NCBI RefSeq assembly: GCF_900187375.1
Contig: NZ_FYEW01000002.1
Location: 124,001 to 188,000 of the forward strand
Direction of reading: 5' to 3'
Source of the DNA: Hymenobacter gelipurpurascens
Lineage (GTDB): Bacteria; Bacteroidota; Bacteroidia; Cytophagales; Hymenobacteraceae
DNA length: 64,000 bases
Shown: positions 26,560 through 35,308 of the stretch, piece by piece
How the letters are laid out: each line of letters begins with the position of its first letter
Position numbering within the stretch: position 1 is the first letter of the stretch
The notes under the pieces: model-generated
What the model was told of the DNA's origin: nothing
What the model saw: only the letters and a program-made list of their open reading frames with translations
The model's database searches: none
Made by a program: the position numbers and the translations under genes

Positions 26560-26589
26560 GCCAGTACGTACAACATTTGGTGCACCCAC

Positions 26590-26621
26590 AGAGGGCCGCT
26601 TTCCATGGAAAGCGGCCCTCT
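26590..26621 (+). terminator. perfect 32-bp palindrome, probable SDR terminator
   Basis: AGAGGGCCGCTTTCCA and its exact inverse make a full 16-bp-arm hairpin. It is followed by GTGCTTAT rather than a T run, so it may terminate weakly or serve as a transcript stabiliser. Confidence 0.6.
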
Positions 26622-26814
26622 GTGCTTATATCCCAAGCTCCAGCATAACTAGAAGGTCAGCAATTTCTTCCCAAACTCTAATATTCACGCTTTCACTGCA
26701 TTAAAAGCACATTAAAACAAATCCATGCTTTAATATTCTACCGTATGGACGTTAGCCGCCTTGGTTTTTTTAGGGGGCATTCTACTCCATCTCACCACCA
26801 TCTTACTATTTCGT

Positions 26815-28806
26815 ATGCGCTCGACTATTACTTCCTGGCTTCCTTCCTTGCGCGGCAGTCTGCTGGGGCTGGCAGCCCTAGGCCTATCGGCCGGAGCCGC
26901 CCAGGCTCAAACCGTTTATGGCCTCTCCATTACCAGCACTCCGGCTGTGGTGAGCCTCGTAACATTCAGTGCAGCGACTCCGGGCACTTTCACGGCTACG
27001 GTTCCTATCACGGGCTTCACGGCTGGCCAGGCCATTGTGGGCATTGATGTACGGCCGAACACCGGTGAGCTGTTTGCGCTGGGCTATAACCCCACCGGCA
27101 CCCAGGCGCAGCTCTATACCATCGACCGAACTACCGGCATTGTGACGCCAATTGGCGCGGCCCTGACCCTAAACCTGGGTACTACCACTTCCCGCATTGG
27201 GTTTGATTTCAACCCCACCGTCGACCGCATTCGGGTGGTCAGCGGTATCGGCACCGATTTCCGCCTAAACCCCAACAACGGCGCGTTGGCCGCTACCGAT
27301 GGTGCCCTGGCCTACGCGGCCGCCGATGCCAATGCGGGCCAGACGCCCGGCGTGGGCTCTGCGGCGTACACGAACAGCTATATCGGTTCCACCGCTACCA
27401 GACTGTATGATCTGGATGAAGCCAACAGTCGCCTCGTTACGCAAGACCCGCCGAACGCTGGCACGCTAAACACGGTGGGGCCCCTGGGCGTGGCCACCAA
27501 CGGCGCCAGCCAGGCCTCCGATCTGGATATCTACTTCAACCCCGCCACCAGCGCCAATGTGGCCTACATGACCACGGCCATCTCGACAAATGCCACGGCG
27601 GCTACCTCTACGCTATATACTGTAAACCTGACTACAGGCGCGGCTACCTCAGTCGGGGCGCTAGGCACGGGCCCGCTGGTAGCCATTACGGATATCACGT
27701 TTGCTATTGACCGGCCGGCCACATTGCCGGCCCTCACGGGCCAACTGGCCTACGGGCTGGCGGGCGGCAACCTCATCAGCTTTGACACCTCTACGCCTGG
27801 TGCCATCCGCACATCGGTAGCCATTACGGGGGTAGATGCTACCCAAACGCTGGTAGGCCTCGATGTACGCCCCCTGAACAATGCGCTGTATGTGTTGGGC
27901 TACAATGGCACCGCACAAACCGGCCAGCTGTACGGCATCAACCCCACTACCGGGGCGGCCGTGGCCGTTGGCGGCGTGCTGGCGCTGGAGCTGGGCACCG
28001 GAGATGTCAGCTTCGATTTCAACCCCACCGTTGACCGCATCCGGGTGGTGGGTGCCAACCGCAACAACTACCGCATCAACCCCATTACGGGCACGGTAGC
28101 GTTTACAGATGGGCAAGTGGCCTACACCACCGGTACCAACACACCTACCATTGGGGCAGTGGCCTACACCAACAGCTTTATGGGGGCCAATGCCACCTCC
28201 GGCACCACGCTCTACAACTACGACCAGGTTCTGAACGTGCTCAACACCCAAAGCACAGCCAACCCGCCCGCCGATGGCCAGCTGACGACGGTAGGCCCCT
28301 CGGGCATCACGGTAAATACCACCGCCCCCAACGTGGATATGGACATTTTCAGCACGGGTGCCGGCATAAACATGGCCTACCTGGTAGCCAATACCGGCAC
28401 CTCCCTGAACAGTGCCTTCTATACCCTGAACCTTACCACCGGTGCCGCTACATTGGTCGGCACCATTGGCAATGGCCTTACCGTTCGTGATGTGGCTATA
28501 GCAGGCCCGGCGGGCGTAGTGGCCGGCACCCGGCAGCGCAATGAGCTGGCTACGGGCCTCACCCTATTTCCTAACCCGGTTTCCAGCGACGCTACCCTGG
28601 CCTTTACGCTGCCCCGATCCGGTCAGGTTTCCCTAACCGTGACGGACGCGCTGGGCCGTACGGTAGAGCAGCGCCAGACAGGCCCACTAGGTGCTGGTGC
28701 CCAAACGCTGCGCTGGTCCTCGGCCTCGCAGAAAGCCGGCATGTACTTCCTGAGTCTGCAGCTGGATGGCCAGCCCGCCGGCACCCAACGAGTGCTGGTA
28801 CGCTAG
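26815..28806 (+). CDS. DUF4394 repeat protein with type IX secretion sorting domain
   Basis: This 663-residue exported protein has a signal peptide at about 1-32 (GLSAGAAQAQ/T). It carries two tandem DUF4394 domains, each with the same core: FDFNPTVDRIRVV at about 122-134 and again near 402-414. The C-terminal 85 residues (LFPNPVSSDATLAF, then GMYFLSLQLDGQ) form a type A sorting domain recognised by the type IX secretion system, so the product should be carried across the outer membrane and anchored at, or released from, the cell surface. DUF4394 is predicted to be a beta-propeller-like fold of unknown role. The start is the ATG at 26815, giving a clean signal peptide; an in-frame TTG at 26761 adds an implausible extension. 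Confidence 0.9.
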   Translation: MRSTITSWLPSLRGSLLGLAALGLSAGAAQAQTVYGLSITSTPAVVSLVTFSAATPGTFTATVPITGFTAGQAIVGIDVRPNTGELFALGYNPTGTQAQLYTIDRTTGIVTPIGAALTLNLGTTTSRIGFDFNPTVDRIRVVSGIGTDFRLNPNNGALAATDGALAYAAADANAGQTPGVGSAAYTNSYIGSTATRLYDLDEANSRLVTQDPPNAGTLNTVGPLGVATNGASQASDLDIYFNPATSANVAYMTTAISTNATAATSTLYTVNLTTGAATSVGALGTGPLVAITDITFAIDRPATLPALTGQLAYGLAGGNLISFDTSTPGAIRTSVAITGVDATQTLVGLDVRPLNNALYVLGYNGTAQTGQLYGINPTTGAAVAVGGVLALELGTGDVSFDFNPTVDRIRVVGANRNNYRINPITGTVAFTDGQVAYTTGTNTPTIGAVAYTNSFMGANATSGTTLYNYDQVLNVLNTQSTANPPADGQLTTVGPSGITVNTTAPNVDMDIFSTGAGINMAYLVANTGTSLNSAFYTLNLTTGAATLVGTIGNGLTVRDVAIAGPAGVVAGTRQRNELATGLTLFPNPVSSDATLAFTLPRSGQVSLTVTDALGRTVEQRQTGPLGAGAQTLRWSSASQKAGMYFLSLQLDGQPAGTQRVLVR

Positions 28807-28877
28807 GCCAGTCGTAAACACAAAAAAGCCGGTTCGCATGGTGCGGACCGGCTTTTTTGTGTTTACGACTGGCCTAG
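28802..28877. terminator. 76-bp shared inverted repeat that includes both stop codons
   Basis: Arms of about 36 bp run from GCTAGGCCAGTCGTAAACAC to its exact inverse, with the classic GCCGGT...ACCGGC stem and A/T runs inside. The TAG stops of both convergent genes (28804-28806 and 28874-28876) lie in the outermost motif copies. It works as a bidirectional terminator. Confidence 0.9.
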
Positions 28878-29605
28878 CGGTTGGCCTCTTCCTGCAGCAG
28901 GGCGGCGTGGTCGCGCAGAATAGTGCGCAGGAAGGGCTCGTCGTGCAGGCTGGTTTCGATGCCGGTCAGGCCTTTCACTTTCTTGGCGACATCATTCAGC
29001 AGCACGTAGTTGTGGCGGCTAACGGCTTGCTGATATAGGCGTCGGATCAGGGCCATGTCGTGGTCGGCAAGCATTGCGGCTTGCGGGAACACTACTTGGT
29101 AGCCCGGCGGCACCATCGTCAGCTCAAACTCCTCGGCTGTTTGCGCGCGGCTGCGCAGGCTTACCACCGTAGTGCCGGCCGCCAGGTCGCCGAGGCGCTG
29201 ACCGCGACCATTGATGAGCACCGTCAGGAGGGCCACCGTCCCGAAGGTCACCTGGTTTTCAAACAACCCAATCAGCCAGCGCAGCAGGTAGTCGCCCAGG
29301 CCAGGGCGGGTGCCATCGAGCCGCGTGACTTTGATGCGCCGAAAGTGTTTGCCCAGGCTCTGCCCATTAAAGAAGATTTCGCAGACCAGATGGTACACCA
29401 GCAAGGGTATTGCAATGAAGATATAGCCCAGTATGCGTTGCTCATCACCGGAGTTGGTTAGCTGCTCTATCAGAAAGGATAGCACAATGGCCCAAAGTCC
29501 CATTACCAGCCAGTCAATAAGCCGGGCTACTATTCGGTCGCCCACACTGGCTACATCATACTCCACCACCACGTTTTGGGCAGTTTGAATGCGAATGGTA
29601 CTCAT
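28874..29605 (-). CDS. RDD family membrane protein
   Basis: This 243-residue protein carries the RDD signature VGDRIVARLIDWLV (residues 21-34). Its membrane segments are at about 30-48, 58-75 and 115-135, with GQSLGKHFRRIKVTR and QRLGDLAAGTTVV, both typical of the family. Residues 150-243 form a cytoplasmic helical tail. Some RDD proteins have been linked to Na+/H+ exchange, but most are uncharacterised. It is divergent from the SpoIIM-like gene at 29714, and the pair opens the MoxR/DUF58 locus, in which RDD and SpoIIM proteins recur as partners in other phyla. The TAG stop lies in the shared inverted repeat. Confidence 0.9.
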   Translation of the reverse strand: MSTIRIQTAQNVVVEYDVASVGDRIVARLIDWLVMGLWAIVLSFLIEQLTNSGDEQRILGYIFIAIPLLVYHLVCEIFFNGQSLGKHFRRIKVTRLDGTRPGLGDYLLRWLIGLFENQVTFGTVALLTVLINGRGQRLGDLAAGTTVVSLRSRAQTAEEFELTMVPPGYQVVFPQAAMLADHDMALIRRLYQQAVSRHNYVLLNDVAKKVKGLTGIETSLHDEPFLRTILRDHAALLQEEANR

Positions 29606-29713
29606 AAACGAAGAAAAGAAGTTGGCTGGGCGGCTGGCCGCCCAAAACCTGTATATTTGAACAGTGCCATTGTGAGCACTAGTATTCTTAGCTATTTATT
29701 GGCGGCATATACT

Positions 29714-30682
29714 ATGCGCGAAGCCGTATTTCTCCGCCAGAATCAGGAGCGCTGGCACCTCTACGAAACGCAGCCGCCCGCCGGCCCCGATGAGCTGGCC
29801 CAGCGCTTTATCGAGCTGACCGATGACCTGTCGTATGCCCGGACTTTCTATCCGAGCTCTACCACTACAGTCTATCTCAATGACCTGGCAGGCAAGCTAC
29901 ACCAAGCCCTGTACAAAAACAAAACCGAGGATGCCGGCCGTTTTGGGCGCTTCTGGCGCCTGGAGCTGCCCCTGCTGGTAGTGCGCCACCATCGCATATT
30001 GCTGGGTACCCTGCTGTTTTTCCTGCTGTGCTCGGGTATTGGTGCTCTCTCGGCTGCCCTCGACGATACGTTTGTGCGCGTGGTCCTCGGCGACCGGTAC
30101 GTAAACCAGACCTTGGCCAACATTCAGAAGGGCGACCCGATGGCCGTGTATAAGGGCTCTGATGAAACGCTGATGTTCCTGCAAATCACGCTCAATAATG
30201 TGCGGGTGGCGCTTTTGGCGTTTGCCGGTGGCATTACCGGTGGCCTACTGACCTCCTACATGCTGTTTCACAACGGCGTGATGCTGGGGTCATTTCAGTA
30301 TTTCTTCCACGAAAAAGGCGTGCTGCTCCCTTCAGTGCTTACCATCTGGATTCATGGCACGCTGGAAATTTCGGCCATTATTCTGGCAGGCGGTGCGGGC
30401 CTCGTGATGGCGCGCAGTCTGCTGTTCCCGGGCACCTACTCCCGTCGCGATGCCCTGCAGCAAGGTGCCCGCGACGGCATGAAGCTGGTACTGGGCTTGG
30501 TTCCTGTTTTCATAGTGGCCGGCTTTCTGGAAGGCTTCGTGACGCGGCACACCGAGATGCCGCTGTGGGCTAGCCTCACTATTATTGGCACCTCGGCCAC
30601 CTTTATTCTGGGCTACTTCGTGGCCTATCCGTGGTGGTTACACCGGCGCGGGGCCCGCTTGCCGTCCTCGGCCGCTTTCTAA
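29714..30682 (+). CDS. SpoIIM-like (DUF95) membrane protein
   Basis: This 322-residue stage II sporulation protein M-like membrane protein has a soluble N-terminal domain (1-85) and then six or so membrane segments. Conserved motifs are NNVRVALLAFAGGITGG (161-177), HNGVMLGSF (186-194) and HGTLEISAIILAGGAG (214-229). In Bacillus, SpoIIM is part of the DMP peptidoglycan hydrolase complex, but this organism is not a spore former and the long-form homologue sits in MoxR clusters. It is therefore likely a membrane part of that system. The ATG at 29714 is preferred; a GTG about 15 codons upstream would add a short hydrophobic stretch. Confidence 0.9.
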   Translation: MREAVFLRQNQERWHLYETQPPAGPDELAQRFIELTDDLSYARTFYPSSTTTVYLNDLAGKLHQALYKNKTEDAGRFGRFWRLELPLLVVRHHRILLGTLLFFLLCSGIGALSAALDDTFVRVVLGDRYVNQTLANIQKGDPMAVYKGSDETLMFLQITLNNVRVALLAFAGGITGGLLTSYMLFHNGVMLGSFQYFFHEKGVLLPSVLTIWIHGTLEISAIILAGGAGLVMARSLLFPGTYSRRDALQQGARDGMKLVLGLVPVFIVAGFLEGFVTRHTEMPLWASLTIIGTSATFILGYFVAYPWWLHRRGARLPSSAAF

Positions 30683-30724
30683 CGACTTCTCTTCTTCTTT
30701 ACCCCTTCTATTTCTCCTTGTAGT

Positions 30725-31786
30725 ATGCGTTACCTGCCATTCACCCATGCTTCCCACTTCCTGCGGGAGCGAGATTTCGGGCAGAAAATTGAGGCCTCTT
30801 TTGATTTCGTAAAGGCGCACTTTAAGCCGCTGGGCAAGGCCTTGCTCTACATTGTGCTGCCAGTAGCTCTCATCACAGGTATTTTATCGGCGATGATGAT
30901 GTTGCAATGGGTTGGTTTGATGCAGGGAATGCAGCGTACCGAACAAACCATTTCGGGCAAAGCGACAACTATTTCAACGGTTAGCTCCATATACTCGAAC
31001 ATGTTCCTGAGTCCGGCTTACCTGGGTACGGTGCTGGGCGGCCTCATACTCATCACGGTACTTATTTTAACCGTGTACGGCTATCTCACCCTTCGCCTGG
31101 AAACCGAACCCGATCAGGAAGTCAGCGTGTCGGACGTATGGCGGCTGGTACGGCAGCGCTTCTTTGGCACCCTACTGGCACTTCTAGGCCTAGGTATTCT
31201 GCTGGTGGTCGGCTTCGTAGTGGTATCCATGGTGGTAGGCTTCCTGAGCGCCATGCTCATAGCGGGCAGCGGCGGAAACACCTTAATGGTTGGCTTTAGT
31301 GTCATGCTCGTGTCCACTCTGCTCTTCGGCAGCATCACCTACATCTCGGTTACGCTGAGCTTGTTCCTGATAATCTGGGTGCGAGAGCGGTTAGGCTTTT
31401 TCGCCAGTATCGGGCGCAGCTTCCGCCTGATTTGGGGAAAATGGTGGTCGACTTTCGGGCTGATGATGGTGATGACGATTATATGCGGCGTTATCCTGAT
31501 TGCCGTTATGTTGCTCACCTCACTTATTGGCTCGCCCTTCGCCTTAATTAGCGGCGGCAACCTGGAAGGAGTCGCTCGTATTGGGTTTGTGGTGGCTACG
31601 CTCATTCAATCTCTGGTAAGCCTGGCTGTTTATCCCTTGCTGTTTATGGCGCTGGCATTTCAGTACTTCAACCTGGTAGAGCGTAAAGACGGTGAAAGCC
31701 TGCATCTGCTGGTAGACGCCATTGGGCAGCCGGCCCCGGAAACCGTCCCCCAAGCCCTTCGCCCCGACGACGAAGGCGAATACTAG
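30725..31786 (+). CDS. polytopic membrane protein of the MoxR locus
   Basis: This 353-residue protein has a short cytoplasmic N-terminus (FLRERDFGQKIEASFDFVKAH, split as FLRERDF and IEASFDFVKAH) and about six membrane segments, at roughly 38-62, 92-118, 143-190, 195-220, 240-268 and 290-320. It has an acidic cytoplasmic tail. It resembles the glycerophosphodiester-phosphodiesterase membrane-domain / DUF4013-like proteins, but I do not recognise catalytic residues and assign no activity. It starts 42 bp after the SpoIIM-like gene and is followed by the DUF4129 gene, so it is part of the same transcription unit. Confidence 0.8.
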   Translation: MRYLPFTHASHFLRERDFGQKIEASFDFVKAHFKPLGKALLYIVLPVALITGILSAMMMLQWVGLMQGMQRTEQTISGKATTISTVSSIYSNMFLSPAYLGTVLGGLILITVLILTVYGYLTLRLETEPDQEVSVSDVWRLVRQRFFGTLLALLGLGILLVVGFVVVSMVVGFLSAMLIAGSGGNTLMVGFSVMLVSTLLFGSITYISVTLSLFLIIWVRERLGFFASIGRSFRLIWGKWWSTFGLMMVMTIICGVILIAVMLLTSLIGSPFALISGGNLEGVARIGFVVATLIQSLVSLAVYPLLFMALAFQYFNLVERKDGESLHLLVDAIGQPAPETVPQALRPDDEGEY

Positions 31787-31840
31787 CGGCCTAGGCCAGT
31801 AGGGCTCCGTCTTTCGCTTCCTGCTTTTCTACCTTTCTGC

Positions 31841-32713
31841 GTGCTTACCTCGTTCTCCTTCCTGCGCTGGCAACCAAACCTCCGGTACTGGCCTAGGCCA
31901 CTTGCTGTAGCCCTGGGCCTAGTGCTGCTGGCCAGTGCTACCCAGGCGGCGCCCCACGCGGCAGCGCAAGCGCCCTTACCGGCGCCCAAGTCCCCTATTA
32001 TCCCCTCCGAGACGACGCAGGATTCAGCCTCAGCCAAGGCATCTACGAAGGTTATTTCGCTGCCCCCCGATCGGCAGGCGCCTGTGGCGTTGAGGCGGCC
32101 AGCGGAGGCGCGCCTGCGGGCATTGCGCAGCCAACAGGCGTTTCAGTATGTGAAGCCGGAGGAAAAGCCGGAACAGCAAAGCGTATGGTCGTTGTTTTGG
32201 TGGCGCCTGACGCAGTGGCTGGGCAAACTGCTTTCGGGGCCAGGGTATGAGAGCCGGAGCCGGTTTGTGGTATATGCGCTGTTTGGCGCGGCTTTCCTTT
32301 ATGTGCTGGTGCGCGTGCTGCGCCTTGATCTGACGGGAGCCTTTGGCCGCCGCAACCGCGCCGTGCCGCTACCCTACGATACGGCGTTGGAGGATATCCA
32401 TGCAGTAGATTTTGGGGCGGCGCTGGCCGAGGCCGAAGCCGCCGGCAACTTCCGTTTGGCAGTGCGCCTAGGCTACCTCCAGATCCTGCGTCACCTCGCC
32501 GAGCAGCAGCTTATTGCTTGGCAGCCCGAAAAAACCAACCACGATTATCTGCGCGAGCTAGGCGGCACCCGCTGGGCCCCCGACTTTGCTACGCTCACGA
32601 GGCAATTTGAGTACGTATGGTACGGCGAGCTGCCTCTGGCATCCGAGGCTTATCCGGCCCTGCGCGAAAACCGCCAGCATTTTCTTCAACAACTCACACG
32701 TGTAGCCGCCTAG
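31841..32713 (+). CDS. DUF4129 domain protein
   Basis: This 290-residue protein has a probable signal peptide (residues about 15-40), a Pro/Ala-rich periplasmic stretch, a membrane segment near residues 138-156 (FVVYALFGAAFLYVLV), and a cytoplasmic DUF4129 domain at the C-terminus (about 195-280, including HDYLRELGGTRWAPDF and EYVWYGE). In other bacteria DUF4129 is found next to MoxR and DUF58 genes, or fused to transglutaminase domains. The start is GTG at 31841; no ATG precedes the signal peptide. TACCTTTC just upstream resembles a -7 box. A full ACTGGCCTAGGCCACT palindrome is translated within the signal-peptide region. Confidence 0.87.
   Translation: MLTSFSFLRWQPNLRYWPRPLAVALGLVLLASATQAAPHAAAQAPLPAPKSPIIPSETTQDSASAKASTKVISLPPDRQAPVALRRPAEARLRALRSQQAFQYVKPEEKPEQQSVWSLFWWRLTQWLGKLLSGPGYESRSRFVVYALFGAAFLYVLVRVLRLDLTGAFGRRNRAVPLPYDTALEDIHAVDFGAALAEAEAAGNFRLAVRLGYLQILRHLAEQQLIAWQPEKTNHDYLRELGGTRWAPDFATLTRQFEYVWYGELPLASEAYPALRENRQHFLQQLTRVAA
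31887..31902. repeat. perfect 16-bp ACTGGCCTAGGCCACT palindrome inside the DUF4129 gene
   Basis: An inverted pair of the dispersed motif is embedded in coding sequence, in a different reading frame from the copy at 18337. Confidence 0.85.
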
Positions 32714-32717
32714 GCCT

Positions 32718-34010
32718 ATGACCCGCTTTCGTGCTTTTCTGCTGGGGTTGGTGGCGTTGTTTACGGCCTTTGTACTGGTAGAATACTTCCGCCCTACCCC
32801 TACCAACTGGCGCCAGACCTACATCAACCACGACAAGATACCATACGGCACTTATGTGCTCTACGACGCGCTGGCAAGCCTTTTTCCGGGCCAGACCGTC
32901 AGCATGGTGCGCCAGCCCATTGCCAACCAGCTCCTACCTACCCTGGATACCGATATTAACCCCGACTCGGCGCTGAGTGCCCGAGGGTTGCCTCCTTTGC
33001 TGCGTCAGCAGGCTTCTTACGTGTTTATCAACCAGGAATTCTCCTGCTCCCGCCTCGATCGGGATGCCTTGCTGCGCTATGTAGCCCAGGGTAATACGGC
33101 CTTTATTGCTGCTGAGCAGTTTGATAACTTCCTACAGGACACCCTACACTTCGACACCGCTCCCGACCTCACACTGGATAGCCTGATGTCGCGCCAGGCG
33201 CTGCGCTACCGCAACAATCAAGGCCCTGCCTCCCAAACGGCAACCCTGAAGCTGCTGACGCCTTTGCGTAGTAGCGCCACTCAGCAGTTTCGGTTCTCTA
33301 CTGATGATGTACGCTGGCATTTTGTGGCCTACACGGGTTGCCCCGCCACCGTATTAGCCACTGATGCTCGAAAGCAGCCGGTATTGCTGCGGGTGGCCTA
33401 CGGCAAAGGAAATCTGTTGCTGAGCTCTACGCCCGCCGTTTTCAGCAATATCGTCTTGCTCCAGCCTTCCACTGCCACGTATGCCTTTGCGGCTATGTCG
33501 TTGCTGCCCGCTAATCGCGCCGTTTTCTGGGATGAGTACCAGAAACAGGGCGCGTTGGGTGAGCAGTCGTTGCTACGGGTACTGAAGCAGAACATAGCTC
33601 TGCGTTGGGCGCTGTACACTAGTCTGGCAGGTCTTGCACTGTTTGCTTTCTTTGAGGCGCGCCGCCGTCAGCGCATCATTCCCATCCTGAAACCACTCCC
33701 CAATACTACGTTGCTGTTTACGCGCACAGTGGCCTCGCTCTACCGGCAGGGCAGCAACCACGCCCCCATCGCGGAAAAGAAAATCGGCTTGTTTCGGGAG
33801 CAGCTGCGCTACCGTTTGCAGGAGCCAGAGCTAGACCTGAACGACGATGCCACGCGGGAGCGGCTGGCGCAGAAAGCAGGTATTCCACGCCCGCAAGTAG
33901 ATGAGCTGATAAAACTGATTCATCGGATTGAAACCGCACCGCAGGTAACCGCTCACGACTTACTACGCCTCAGCAGGGCGTTAAGCAACTTTAAAAAAGC
34001 CGCTTTCTAA
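32718..34010 (+). CDS. DUF4350 domain protein
   Basis: This 430-residue protein has an N-terminal membrane segment (about 3-22), then a periplasmic DUF4350 domain (about 35-260) beginning DKIPYGTYVLYDALASLF. That domain contains YVFINQEFSCSRLDRDALLRY and GKGNLLLSSTPAVFSN (quoted in parts: YVFINQEFS; GKGNLLLSSTP). A second membrane segment lies near 298-313, before a cytoplasmic helical tail. The fold resembles a glutamine-amidotransferase/IFT-like domain without obvious catalytic residues. The family almost always sits beside MoxR and DUF4129 genes. It begins 4 bp after the DUF4129 stop, so the two are co-translated. Confidence 0.87.
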   Translation: MTRFRAFLLGLVALFTAFVLVEYFRPTPTNWRQTYINHDKIPYGTYVLYDALASLFPGQTVSMVRQPIANQLLPTLDTDINPDSALSARGLPPLLRQQASYVFINQEFSCSRLDRDALLRYVAQGNTAFIAAEQFDNFLQDTLHFDTAPDLTLDSLMSRQALRYRNNQGPASQTATLKLLTPLRSSATQQFRFSTDDVRWHFVAYTGCPATVLATDARKQPVLLRVAYGKGNLLLSSTPAVFSNIVLLQPSTATYAFAAMSLLPANRAVFWDEYQKQGALGEQSLLRVLKQNIALRWALYTSLAGLALFAFFEARRRQRIIPILKPLPNTTLLFTRTVASLYRQGSNHAPIAEKKIGLFREQLRYRLQEPELDLNDDATRERLAQKAGIPRPQVDELIKLIHRIETAPQVTAHDLLRLSRALSNFKKAAF

Positions 34011-34175
34011 AATTGCACTATTATTCAAATTTAAACTTAACCACTATTGTACTTTACCCATATCATCTATTTAATGCAATAAAGCTATATAATCAGTAAG
34101 TATATGCCTGTTCATATTTTAAATATTCCATACTACACGAACCACTTCCTCTCCCGATTCTGCCCCGACTAACAT
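34011..34175 (+). promoter_or_regulatory. AT-rich region before moxR
   Basis: These 165 bp are strikingly AT-rich compared with flanking genes and hold no reading frame. TTG followed by TACTTTA near 34049-34056 is a loose -7 match. The composition suggests a separate promoter for moxR-DUF58. Confidence 0.4.
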
Positions 34176-35273
34176 ATGGAAAATCAATCGTTTTCTTCTA
34201 GCCCAGATTCTACTCAGCTCAACGGCCTTACTCCTGAGGAAGTACAATCAACTGCTTCCCCTACCCCCACCGGTCCCGTTGCGTCTGCTTCTACATCAGC
34301 CCCCGAGCCGCTGGCGCCACGTACTGATTTCAGCCAGTTGACTGCCCGGGCGGAGGCGGTTCGCCGCGAGCTGGCCAAGGTCATTGTAGGCCAGCAGGAC
34401 CTAGCCGAGTTACTGCTCACGGCATTACTGGCCGATGGCCACGTACTGTTGGAAGGTGTGCCGGGTGTAGCCAAAACACTTACCGCCAAGCTGCTTTCCC
34501 GGACTCTGGCGGTACCCTTCAGCCGCCTGCAGTTCACCCCCGACCTGATGCCATCGGATGTGCTGGGCACGTCTATTTTCCGGCCGCAGCGTGGGGAATT
34601 TGAGTTTCGGCCCGGTCCTATTTTCGCCAGCGTCGTCCTGATCGATGAAATCAACCGCGCCCCGGCCAAAACGCAGTCGGCGCTGTTTGAGGTGATGGAG
34701 GAGCGCCACGTAACCCAGGATGGTACCACCTACCCCATGCCAGAGCCGTTTTTGGTGCTGGCAACCCAAAACCCCATCGAGCAGGAAGGCACCTACCGCC
34801 TGCCCGAAGCCCAGCTCGACCGGTTTCTGTTTAAGCTGAACGTGGGGTACCCTAGCCCAGAGGAAGAAGTATCCATTCTGCAGGGCCACCACAGTGGCTT
34901 CGGCGGCATGACGGCCGATGCGGTGCAGCCGGTTCTTACCGCCGCCCAACTGGCCGAAATGCGCCAGCAGGTGCGCCAGCAGCACGTAGAGCCCAAGCTT
35001 CTGGAATATATTGCCCGCCTCGTAGGCCAGACCCGTGCCCACAAAGGCCTGTATCTGGGCGCATCGCCGCGGGCCTCTATTGCGCTGCTCAACGGCGCCA
35101 AAGCCCTGGCCGCCCTCCGCGGCCGCGACTTCGTGACGCCTGAAGACATCCAATACCTCGCGCCGGCCGTGCTGCGCCACCGCATCCAGCTCACCCCCGA
35201 GCGCGAAATGGAAGGCGGCACTCCCGATGATATTGTGAAGCAGATTATCCAGCAGATTGAGGTGCCGCGCTAG
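34176..35273 (+). CDS. MoxR-family AAA+ ATPase
   Basis: This 365-residue MoxR ATPase has a disordered Ser/Thr/Pro-rich N-terminus (1-50) and an AAA+ module with Walker A GVPGVAKT (94-101), Walker B VVLIDE (153-158), the sensor stretch FLVLATQNP, and the EQEGTYRLPEAQLDRF signature. The C-terminal lid domain (about 270-360) contains GASPRASIALL. MoxR ATPases act as chaperones that assemble or activate partner proteins, often those with vWA or DUF58 domains, and the partner DUF58 gene follows 35 bp downstream. All ATPase motifs are intact. Cytoplasmic. Confidence 0.95.
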   Translation: MENQSFSSSPDSTQLNGLTPEEVQSTASPTPTGPVASASTSAPEPLAPRTDFSQLTARAEAVRRELAKVIVGQQDLAELLLTALLADGHVLLEGVPGVAKTLTAKLLSRTLAVPFSRLQFTPDLMPSDVLGTSIFRPQRGEFEFRPGPIFASVVLIDEINRAPAKTQSALFEVMEERHVTQDGTTYPMPEPFLVLATQNPIEQEGTYRLPEAQLDRFLFKLNVGYPSPEEEVSILQGHHSGFGGMTADAVQPVLTAAQLAEMRQQVRQQHVEPKLLEYIARLVGQTRAHKGLYLGASPRASIALLNGAKALAALRGRDFVTPEDIQYLAPAVLRHRIQLTPEREMEGGTPDDIVKQIIQQIEVPR

Positions 35274-35308
35274 CTAGTGGTCATCCCTCGCTATTTCAAT
35301 TATTCTTC

